From: Thalassia testudinum
Taxonomy: Eukaryota; Streptophyta; Magnoliopsida; Alismatales; Hydrocharitaceae
Direction of reading: 5' to 3'
NCBI GenBank assembly: GCA_037157565.1
Contig: JAZHRO010000036.1
Span: 17,348,501-17,412,500 of the forward strand
DNA length: 64,000 nt
The notes under the pieces are model-generated. The model was not told where the DNA came from and did not search any database. It saw only the letters and a program-made list of their open reading frames with translations. Both the position numbers and the translations under genes were made by a program. Below, piece after piece: positions 34,214-43,976 of this stretch (the first letter of the stretch is position 1; every line of letters begins with the position of its first letter).

Positions 34214-34966
34214 TTGCAAGGAGTGGGGGCATTTTGGACACTACAACTTGAAAAACATTAATTCAGGACTTTTAGTGATGGATTTATCCATCACTAAAGG
34301 CCTAAACGTGATCGATGTGCGTGCCGCTCGCGTGCCCCCTCGCCTCCGCACCCTTCAACGCATGCGCATATTCACGCACTCTCAACCGTCCGATCAAGAG
34401 ATCGGACAGCTTAAAGTGCCTACGCCCTCGTCGCGTGCCCGCCTGCGATCACGCGTAAGTGCCGTGCATCTGATCACGCGTGGGTGCTATCGCTTGATTT
34501 CTGCCACTGGATCTTCATCGCACGACTTTAATCGCGAATGTGGGCTCAAACGTGCGTCACGTGCTCACATAGCTTGCTCGACCACTACTCTGGGCGTACG
34601 ATTGTGTCGTGCGTAGTGTTTAGCACACAACCGATCTCAGCCGTTGGATCTTCATCCAACGGTCGAGATCAAACATTGCATATGCCTTCAGAAGAGGAGA
34701 GCATTGGATGAGCGGTGGCATGGCGAGATCTCGACCGTTGGATGGGCATCCAACGGCTGAGATTTGTCGAGCGAGTGAAGAAAGAGAGTTGCGGCCAGTG
34801 TTGGGCGGCTATGATGGCGCCACTTCTGAGTGATGTAGATGGTGCCATGAGTGTCGAATTGGACCTATTTTCATGTTGTTAGGCTGCGATCGTCGATCCA
34901 AACTCATCCATATGGTAGGATTTGTCATCTGAGGTGTAGATTAACACCATCTTAATAGAGTTTAGG

Positions 34967-35971
34967 GTGACCCTGAGAGAGAGAGGAAGAGAGAGCGATC
35001 GGCGTCGGGTGACGGGCGGTGGTGTTGCAGAGTCATCTAGGGCTGGAGAAGGAGGTGAGTGGAGGATGTGGAGGTCGAGGAATTGGAGGAGAAGGGAGCA
35101 GGTCTGGCAGGAGAGGGTTGGTAGGACGTCTAAAAACTTTCCAAGAAGGCCCTGGAGGAGATTGAACGGCGATGTCCTTTGTTTCAGATGTCGACAAAGG
35201 GGGCATTTGGCGGTGATATGTAGAAACCCTTTGATTTGCTTGGCGTGCAGGGGCAAAGGGCACAAACGTGATTCCTACCCTAGGAGGAAGCTGCTGCAGA
35301 CAAAGATGGCATTCTCGTGCCCTGTTTGGATGGTGAAGAAAGAGGCCCAACTGCCATCGCCGCCGGCATTTGGCAGGCATTCAATTGAAATGGAGATCCC
35401 GATTTCTGAAGAGATCTCTTATGCAGAGATCATGCTGAGGGGCGCTCTGATTGACGAGATTATGGTAGGCAAACCATCGATAGAAAGGCTTCAAGATCTA
35501 GCATGTTCCCTAAATCTTTTGTCTGCGGACTGGAAGGTGGCTATGCTATCCCAATCTTGCTTTCTGGTATATGGTTTTGGCATGATGGATGTTGAGCGAC
35601 TGAGATTTCGTTCGAGCTCGTTTGAAGAGTTTATTGTGATCTGGAGAATGGTGTCCCCCTTTTATGGGGCTCTCCCTGATCGGCCTCCTTAAAGAGTGGG
35701 TTCTAGGAGGATTCTTCTTGAGATTAGTGGACTGCCTTTGCATCTGAGATCTAAGAGAGTTGTTACTAAGATGGTAGTAGGCTTTGCGTCCATCAGTGAA
35801 GGGTCTGAAGTCTTGATTGGAGAAGGGGATATCCGATCTCTTAGAATTGAGGATGATGTCTTCAATGCTGGCTCGATTCTTGACATGGTTACGATCAGAT
35901 GTGGGGGCTCCTCATGGCTTATTCGTCTAACGGTGATTGGACAGGTGCCTGGGCAGTTTGAACAAGGGTAG
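34967..35971 (+). pseudogene. LINE ORF1 (zinc-knuckle nucleic-acid-binding protein)
   Basis: One frame of 334 codons broken once by TAA at 35690-35692. An Arg/Gly-rich N-terminus is followed at residues 68-102 by two zinc-knuckle motifs, CFRCRQRGHLAVIC (a proper CX2CX4HX4C) and CLACRGKGHKRDSY, where the last Cys is replaced by Tyr. After this comes a domain resembling the DUF4283-type part of plant LINE ORF1 (LLSADWKVAMLSQSCFLVYG; LLEISGLPLHLRSKRVV). Many plant LINE ORF1 proteins that I recall have the knuckle after that domain, so the order here is notable. Function by family: binding of LINE RNA. Confidence 0.75.
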
Positions 35972-36483
35972 GTTAAGATGTCTGGAGCCAGCACTGAAGT
36001 GAGGAAACAGGATGAAAGGGTCGGCCGCACTTCATCTGATGAAGCTCCTGAGTCCAAAAAGAGGAAGGATTGCCACCAAGACTATGCAGAGGAGGACATG
36101 ATGGAAGAGATTGATGCAGTAGGAGGTTGCAGCTGAGCCTTGGTAACCAAAGAGGATGGTTATATGGAGGTTGCTGATAATTATGTTATAGAATCAGAGG
36201 CTCTTAGTAGCAAAGAGGAGGGCAGGACAGGAATGGAGCTGGTACTCAGAAATGGCAACAGAGCTCTCAAAGAGGTGAACCAGGTGCAGTTCTCAATTCT
36301 TACTGATCTGAAATATGGTAGCGGATCCAATCAGAAAAGAGGTGTGGGTAGATCTCCTTATATGCTTAGAAGAAGGAAGGAGAACTTGCCCCCTATTAAG
36401 GAGCAGACTATTGCAAACTCAATTATGGTTGAGTTTGTGGGCTGTGTGGCTCAAGGGGATCAATTTGGCAAGGAATGAGAGTG

Positions 36484-39400
36484 ATGACTTGGAATGTGCG
36501 TGGGTTGCGCAATAAGATGAGAAGGACTTCCTTGTGTAGATATCTCTCTGAGTGGGAGATTGATTGTGCTCTCATTCAAGACACATTTGGAGATGGAGAA
36601 TGGTCAGGAATGGGATTGCTTTAAGCAATTTGCACACAATGATGTTGTGGTAAAGGGTGCATCTGGAAGGTCTGGTGGAATGGCCTTTTGGTGGAGAAAG
36701 TCTTGCCTTTTGGTAACTGAAGTCATTCATGATAGGCACATGCTTACTTGCAGATGCCAATCTCCCCAAGGAGATATGGAATGGTTTGTGTCATGCATTT
36801 TATGGCCCTTGTGTGGCTGCCCTTGGTTTGGGAGGAACTCTCTGCAATGCACCAAAGAGTGAAGGAGGTCCCTTGGCTTTTAGGGGGTGACTTTAATTGT
36901 CATCTCTCAAGTGATGCCAGTCCTGGTGGGAGGTTGAACATCTCAATGGCAAGCTTTCAAATGGTTGTGCAGAATATGGGATTGACAGAATACCCTATTA
37001 GTGGAGTGGAGTTTACTTGGAGAAATGGTAGTGGACAGACTTCTAAGTTGGACAGGTTTTTTGGCAGTCCTAGCTTGTTGGAGAGGCATCAATTATCAGC
37101 ACTTATGAGCCTTGATAGGCCTTTCTCTGATCACACTCCGCTTGTATGGGACAGTGGGATGAATTCTGACATTGGATCCTATTTCAAACTCAAGAGATCT
37201 TGGTTTAGGGAGGAAGGTTTTGTACAAATGGTGTCTCAGTGGTGGTAGAACAAGACAGTGCAAGGGTCTGCTACACAGCAGCTACCTGTAAAGCTGTTAG
37301 GCCTGCGTGACATGCTAAAAGAATATGGACAGGCAACAGCTTTGATTAGAGAACAGAACATGAGGGAGGCTCTAGCAGTGATCAGAGAATTGGACCTGAA
37401 GGAATGCAGGTAGTCTTTGAACCTCCAGAAGCAGCAGCAAAGGCAGCAGATGAAGTCTGTAGTGGGGGAGGAGGACCTGAAAAGAGAAATGGACTGGCGT
37501 GAAAGATCAAGACAACTATGGCTCAAAGAGGGTGATGAGAACACAAAGTTTTTTCATCTCGCGACTAGTGCTAAGAGGAGATTCAATCTTATCTCATCAG
37601 TTAAAGTAGAAGAGAGAACTGTTACTTCTGTTAGTGAAATCAGAACTGAAGCAGGTAAATATTTTAAAAAACTGTCCAAGGCTGCACCAAGAGGCTCTTG
37701 GCGGATGGATCGGTGGACTTCCCTTGTGTCAGTTGTGATCAGAGAGACATGTTAGTTACTCCTATATCTGAACAAGAAGTACTAAAAGCAATTAAAGATT
37801 TAAATAATGAAGGGGCCCCTGGTCCAGATGGGATTCAGGCTTTCTTTTACAGAGAACTGTGGAGTGTTGTCAAGGTGGATGTATTGAAGGTTATTCATGA
37901 ATTTGAACTGGGCAACTCTGGTTTTGAGAGGTTGAATAAATCCTATCTCTTCCTGCTTCCTAAAAAATCAGGTGCGGAGAAGTTTGTTTACTACAGACCC
38001 ATTGCACTATCTAATTCTATTTATCTTATTATTAGTAAGATTATAGCCAACAGATTGCGGGAGGCTTTGAAGGACTTGATAATGTCGATCCAGTCTACTT
38101 TTCTTCCTGGGAGATCGCTACAGGAGTCTTTCATTATAGCGTAGGAGATGGTAATGGGTTGGCACAAGAGAAAGACCAAGGCCTTTTTATGGAAAGTAGA
38201 TTTCTCCAAGGCTTATGATTCAGTCTCCTGGTCGTATCTATGGGAAATCCTTAAAAGAAGGAAATTTCCACCTCAGCTGATACAGTGGGTGAAGAGATGC
38301 ATCACGATAGCCTCTTTTTCCCCATTGATAAATGGGAAACCATGCCGATCTTGGATTCAGCCCCAGTGTGGAGTTAGGCAAGGATGCCCACTTGCCCCTC
38401 TGATTTTCAATCTTGCAGTGGATACATTGGCAAGATATGCCTGCAAACTGGCAGTGGATGAATTCATAAGGGGGTACTCAATGTCTAATAATAGGGCTTT
38501 AGCTCCCATACTCCAATATGCAGACGACACTGTTATTTTTGTGGAAGGGGGGAAGAGGGAAGCGCAAGCGCTTTTTCATATGGTAAAGATTTTTGGTGAG
38601 ATTTTTGGTCTTAGACTTAATGGAAACAAATCCTCCCTGGTCTATTTTGGGATGAATGGAATGATACAGAATGACATCTCTACCACTCTGGGTACACCTG
38701 TGGTCTCACTGCCTATCAAATATCTAGGTTTGCCTCTGAAATGCACTAAAATAAGGAAAGCAGATTGGTCTTTCCTATATGAAAAGGTGGCTACAAAATT
38801 GGAGGGTTGGAGTAGTAGATACCTATCAAAAGGGGCGATGTATATATTACTGAATTCTATCATCACATCAATTCCAGTTTTCTTTTCCTCTGTTCTCAAA
38901 GCCCCGAAGTCAATTTGGAAAAAGACTTGATGTGATGCGCAAAAGATTCTTTTGGAAAGGGGCCTCTCACCAAGGGGCTTTTCTTCAACCTTTGAAGTGG
39001 GATTCAATCTGCAAGCCAAAAAAGATTGGTGGCCGGGTGTTAGATCCCTCAAGGAATTTAATGATGCTTTGCTATTGAAGTGGGCTGTTCGGTTGCTGCA
39101 GGGGGAAAAAATGTGGACAGAAATAGTTCAGGATAGTTATGGGATTGCCAATGATGAGAAGAATCGCCTTAACCCCCATAAACCATCTCCCTTTTGGTCT
39201 TCAGTGGTGCGTGCCCTGAGGGACAATTGGAATTTGTTCAAATCCGTATTAGGTGATGGGAAAACATTCAAATTCTGGTTGGAGAATTGGGCACCTAGGG
39301 GGGTGTTTAAAGACAGGTTCCCCCTTGCTTATGCAACGGCTTCAGATAAAAATGCTGTGGTGTCTTATTATTGGGATGTGGAATCTGAGCAGTGGTCTTT

Positions 39401-39998
39401 TAATAACGCTATGTGGAATACTCATGAAACAAGAACACGAGCAGAGAATGAACGTCTCATGCAAGAACTTGCTGCCTTCAAACCCATGCCTCATGAATAT
39501 GACACATACAAATGAGAGGGTAAGTTTTCTACTACGGCTGCTTATGACAAGTTGATTAATTCTTCCAGGATGGTGGAACTTGATGAGGTGGGGAAAAAGT
39601 TATGGAATTTAAAAATACCATTGAAGATACAAATTTTTTTGTGGCTTTGCAGAAGGGACGGTATGATTACTGGAGATCTGAGACACAGGAGAATGGGTAC
39701 TCCCACTCAGTTTTGCCACCTATGTGGGATGCATAATGATTCTAGCGTTCATATTTTTTCTTCGTGTGTGATCATTGACTATGTCTGGAGGAGAGTTTGT
39801 AATGATTCTCTTCCCACATGGGAGAATCTATGGTGTTATCTTGTGGATGGGAATAAGCCATGTTTACATATGGTGGTTGTGCTATGGTCTATATGGAGGG
39901 CTAGGAATGAGTGTGTTTTTCAGGAGACCCCAGTGTATGTGGATAAGATTGTAAATTGTTGCTGGAGTCTCATACAGCAATGGGGTTCGACTATGTAA
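36484..39998 (+). pseudogene. LINE ORF2: endonuclease and reverse transcriptase (decayed)
   Basis: The ATG at 36484 opens MTWNVRGLRNKMRR, the usual start of an APE-type endonuclease. The frame shifts near 36585 and near 36800. Then GGDFNCHL, TSKLDRFF and SDHTPLVWD mark endonuclease active-site blocks up to about 37150. After TAG codons at 37246 and 37411, the reverse transcriptase runs from 37698 in another frame: GAPGPDGIQAFFYRELW, YRPIALSN, VDFSKAYDSVSW, GVRQGCPLAPLIFNL and YADDTVIF (active site). It has one TAG at 38142-38144 ahead of Glu, and a frameshift near 38930. The last part (39552-39998) holds CHLCGMHNDSSVHIFSSC, a zf-RVT type region. No RNase H was recognised. Confidence 0.88.
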
Positions 39999-40405
39999 TT
40001 GTTTCATTTTTACTAATAAAAGCTCTCCTGGTTTGCTATTGATGAATTGATAGCATTCGTTTCTTTCTCGAAAAAAAAAAACACCATCTTGGCCCTTGCT
40101 CTTTAAGGTTCCTCGGTCTCTATCTGGTGCTACGGATGTCCGATTAGTGCGATCTTGGTGTCGTTGAACTCTAATCGTCGCCCTGATCAGATCCGTACGA
40201 TTGGATCTTCGATCCGAGGCCCTGATAAAAAGTCGCCTTATCCCTGATCATAAAAAGGAGACAATTACTATACAATTTATACAACTTGATCTAAATGCAT
40301 GATTTTGCATGTTATGCACCATTTACAATGTATGACGCTAATGTGACACTAAGAACATGAATTAATAGACATTTTAGGTTAATCAGATGTATGCACATCA
40401 GGAGG

Positions 40406-40593
40406 ATAGGAGTTGGGAAATATTGATATGGGAAGTCAATTTTGGAGGAAGCAAAAGACCGAGTCTAAGGGTTCCAATTTGTCTAAAACTCCCAACCTTC
40501 TACCAAGACCCTTATGACATCATTTCAGAGGATGTCTTACCCAAGCGCACATTCATTGATTATCCTTTTGAGCTTGATTTCTTTGTAACCTGA
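40406..40593 (+). pseudogene. Element B ORF, 3' part
   Basis: Continues in frame from the codon split at 23495: DRSWEILIWEVNFGGSKRPS, then FYQDPYDIISEDVLPKRTF and FELDFFVT before TGA at 40591-40593. The reading frame across the element C insertion shows that the C insertion (with its duplication) is what divided the ORF. Confidence 0.65.
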
Positions 40594-42203
40594 CTTTTTG
40601 AACTTTAGTTGCATCCTCACAAATCGCAGGCCCGACCCCTCTTGCATAATGATCTCAGGTTTTGGATAATTTTTATCCAGAACCTTAGATATACTCAACC
40701 ATGGGGTATGGGTCTGCACCACAATCTGGTCCACATCTGTGGACATCTTCTCTTGGCAGGTCCAAAGCTAGATTTTCTTATTCTGATGATGACCTGCACT
40801 TATGAATTCTTTATTTCTTCTTCTTTCTATAGCGTGCCCAGCTGAAGGCACTAAATTTAGCACGTATACAATTTCTTTTTATCTCGAAGAGGACCTGTTA
40901 TTCACGTAATTCAGGTGCTTTCTACTGTACTCTACTCTTTTTCATGTCTTTTTAATACAATGAGGACATTGCATTAGATAGGCATGGGGGGTGGATATCA
41001 TTATCTGAATCACTTTGTTAGCCCTGTTGATTCTTGTTATTTTCTCTTTATTTTAAAAAGAAAAAAAAGTTGACTTAGGAAAGAGAACTTGGGCTTTAGA
41101 AAATTTTCAATCTTAGATAATAAAATTATATGATTTGAACACTTAGACCCTTCAAGTCTTTAGGTTTAATCAACCCAGGTGTCCACTAAAATGTGGACTT
41201 GTTTCTTGAGTCCTCGCCATTCTAAATTCATATTTTAATTGGTTAAATAAGTTGGGGTGATAAGTAGACGACTTATCAACCGGCTCTCTGATTTGAGGGG
41301 ATTTTAAGTCTAAGCATCTCACACTATTTGCACTGACTCACTTTTTGACGATTTTTACAGAAATTCGGTAGCTAATGAAACTTCTAGGGTGGTATGGCTG
41401 GCAAGTTATCGTGGGTAACAGCCCATTGGTAGGTTGTCCAGAGCCCAGTCACACGACCATTCTTTTCCTACTACCTTTGGGTAAATCTTAGATCAGGGAA
41501 GTCACCTACTTAAAGAAAGAAAAGAGAAAAAGAAAAGAAAAGAAAAAAAAAGGGGAGAAAAAAAAAAGCCACAATTCACCGCACGACTATGGCTGGTAAG
41601 TTATCGTGGGTAGCACCCCATTGGTAGGTTGTCCAGAACCCAGCTCAAGAAATGCACGTATAATTCCAAAACACTTAGGAAGAAGCGTAGAAGTAGAATA
41701 AGCTAGGGAGATAAACATTGGGTTCGCCCTTATGTTGACCCCATAAAAATAAAAGTAGAGAGAAAGCTATTGATCAAATAGATACACCTTTAGGCAGAAT
41801 TTCTTTTCAAGGTCACCTAGAGGCATAGAAACCCGAAGTCCGCTCTAATCGCTGATCTGTGAATCTATCACATTTCACATGAAGATGCATAGAACTTAGG
41901 GTTCTCTTCGAGTCTTGGGTGGGTTTAGTGGCCGTAGAAAGCTGCTCCGAAACCCTAAACTCAAAAATCCAAAAAACTTAAAAAAGAAGAAAAGAAGAAA
42001 AAGATCCTTCTTTGAATAAGGCGAGGGCTTGAGGCGGTCTGCATTTTGGCAGACACCCAGGCGCTGTTGTGTCTCTGTAGTTCAGGTCATAGTTGAAATT
42101 CATAAGTGTTGAAAAATAACTATTTCCCAAGAAATCCGATTTAATTCTTTTATAGATAGCATGTAGTTTTGCTAGGGACTAGCAAAAGATAGGCATGGGG
42201 GTG
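40594..42203 (+). mobile_element. 3' UTR and polypurine tract of element B
   Basis: Holds the tract gcccagctgaaggcactaaa, then aatgaggacattgcattaga. The duplicated motif lies at 41389-41450 and 41585-41645 around a purine tract at 41510-41569. The polypurine tract aaaagataggcatgggggtg abuts the 3' LTR. This layout is that of Athila-type elements with integrase although B has none, which suggests B arose by replacement of gag-pol in a C-like element. Confidence 0.75.
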
Positions 42204-43976
42204 TGATGTAAACACGTTTATATCACATAAACCATCTATTTTTATGCATTCTTAGAAATAGAATTTTATCATATATTATAAATATTGCATAACATGCATC
42301 ATCTTGCATTTAGGCTAGGTTGTATAAAGCTTAGGTTAATTTTCCCTTTTTGTGGTCAGGTAACAGGGCAACATTTAATTGGGGCCTCAGATTGAAGATC
42401 CAACTGTATGGATCTGATTAAGGCAACGATCGAAGTTCAACGACTCCAAGATCGCCCCGATCGGACTTCCCTAGCATCAGATGCAATTCGAGAAAGTTTA
42501 GAGCAAGGAGTCAGGATGGTGTAAATATGTACATCAGATCACAAATTCAACTGCACGAATGGGTTCAGATCGACGATCGCAGCCCAATGGCATAAAAATT
42601 GGTCCAATCCAACATCCATGGCACCATCTACAACTCCTAAAAGATGGACGGCCATGATGGCGCCATGTGGCGCCATCACAGCCACCTAAACCGCCCGCAG
42701 CACCTCTTCTCAACCTCTGAAGGCACGGGAGAGGCAAGATCTGGGCTATTGGATCTTGATCCAACGGCCATGCGTGCACACACTTAAAACTTAAGCGAGA
42801 CAAAGTGGCAATCATAGCACGTTGGTTGTGGACACGCTCGCGAAGTTGAAGGTGCGGGTTCAAGCCTCATCGAGCGCCCAAATTGAGCACGAGCACTGGT
42901 GCAGCCGATTTCTGCTGTTGGATGAAAGTGAGCAACGCAGATGCGAGTGACGTGGTCGCACGAGATGAGAGGAGCACAAACGTGCGATCAGACTCGTGGG
43001 AGGAATGGTTTGTGAAGGCACGCGATCGCACGTTCTGGGCCTTCGTTCCTTCATCTAATGGTGAAGAGTGGGCGCACACATCTTAAGCTGCCCGATCTTT
43101 CGATCAAACCGCTGAGACTGCTTGGACATGCGCATGCGTTGAGCATGCGAGGAGAAGAGGTGCACGCGAGCAGCACCTACGCCCATGTTCAAGGGTTTTA
43201 GTGACGTTTAAATCCGTCACTAAAGGCCCTGAACTAATGTTTTATGCATGAAATGACCTTTTTGCCCATTGAAACTTCACCTATAAATAGCTCTACGACC
43301 CCCATACTTTCTTCATCCCTTCCTCTCTTCTCTCACCCCCTCCAAAGCTCTAAGAGCTTGTCCCAAACCCAGGAGCTCCATTAGAGTTAAAAATATAACT
43401 TTTCCACCTTCTCACCTCCTTCATGGAGCATCCCACGATGGTCCTCTCACCTCTACAACGTCGTTCTACCCCATTCTCCTTCATCCCACATCTCATCACC
43501 TTCGTCCAGGTGCTCTGTTGTTGTGGCTCGTCCTCCAAGCAGCCGTCGAGGAGGATAACTTCTCTCCACCTTCTCTTACTGCTTTCTAGTGTAAATTTCC
43601 CGCTTTCTAGTGTAGATTTCCTAGTTTCTAGTGTAGTGAGTAGTTGTAGCAAGTAGTTGTAAAGAACATTGCTCTTTGGTAATGAGATCCATGTTTATTC
43701 TATCTCTGTTTTCTCTTTATTTGTAATATTCTCTCTCTTCTATTATTTATTCTTTAAGTAGATAGCTAGTTTAGATTCAATTTGACTAGCTAATCTGCTT
43801 CGTGACAATTAAACAAATGTGAATTTTAATCAAACATTTGCCTCCCTATGTTCAACCTGGAATTCCTTTAGAGTTTTAGTAAAATTTATCTGTTGACGAT
43901 TTTTCTCGCAAATCAAACTATGACGATAGGTTTTCAAAAACTCAACTCCTTTTTACGTAGATCATCCGCTCCAACA
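42204..43976 (+). mobile_element. 3' LTR of element B
   Basis: Starts TGATGTAAACACGTTTATAT and ends ..CGCTCCAACA, followed by the duplication GCCAG. It carries the TATA box at 43281-43290 and the 21-bp-type repeats at 43582-43640. Differences from the 5' LTR are scattered, including a small deletion at the region equivalent to 18780-18800, indicating an old insertion. Confidence 0.9.

Larger units (their letters stand above)
34954..40079 (+). mobile_element. Near-complete L1-type LINE
   Basis: An insertion of 5126 bases with an 11-bp duplication AACACCATCTT (34943-34953 and 40080-40090; its first A may belong to the tail). Order: short 5' UTR, ORF1, ORF2 with endonuclease, reverse transcriptase and a C-terminal zinc-finger region, 3' UTR with AATAAA at 40015 and a terminal A run. 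The 5' end begins aatagagtttagggtgaccc, so there is little or no 5' truncation. Several stops and frameshifts make it inactive. It is the youngest insertion in the nest. Confidence 0.92.
23496..40400 (-). mobile_element. Element C, full-length Athila-like Ty3 retrotransposon (minus strand)
   Basis: Perfect target duplication GGAGG (23491-23495 and 40401-40405). Order on the minus strand: 5' LTR (40400-33560, split by a LINE), PBS (33556-33539), leader with intron signals, gag, protease, reverse transcriptase, RNase H, integrase, 3' UTR, polypurine tract and 3' LTR (25240-23496). Without the LINE it is about 11.8 kb. LTR lengths are about 1704 and 1745 bases. Protein motifs place it in the Athila lineage. 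There is no env-like ORF between integrase and LTR. Stops and frameshifts make it defective. It lies inside the ORF of element B and so is younger. Confidence 0.92.
33560..40400 (-). mobile_element. 5' LTR of element C, split by a LINE
   Basis: Two parts, 40400-40080 and 34953-33560 on the minus strand, co-linear with 25240-23496. Ends and PBS junction are canonical. The LINE at 34954-40079 separates the first about 310 bases of U3 from the rest. Confidence 0.92.
17526..43976 (+). mobile_element. Element B, full-length non-autonomous Ty3-type retrotransposon carrying nested insertions
   Basis: Flanked by GTCAG (17521-17525) and GCCAG (43977-43981), one mismatch. After removing solo LTR I and element C with their duplications it is about 7.8 kb: 5' LTR 1794 bases, PBS, leader of about 1.1 kb with intron-like signals, one ORF of roughly 480 codons, 3' UTR with duplicated motif, polypurine tract, and 3' LTR 1773 bases. 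It shows no protease, reverse transcriptase, RNase H or integrase. Its leader (19380-20509) is clearly alike in sequence and order to the minus-strand leader of C (33538-32350), for example ggccttaaggattggactca against ggccttaaggactgaatcac. This supports mobilisation by a C-like helper. Confidence 0.85.
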
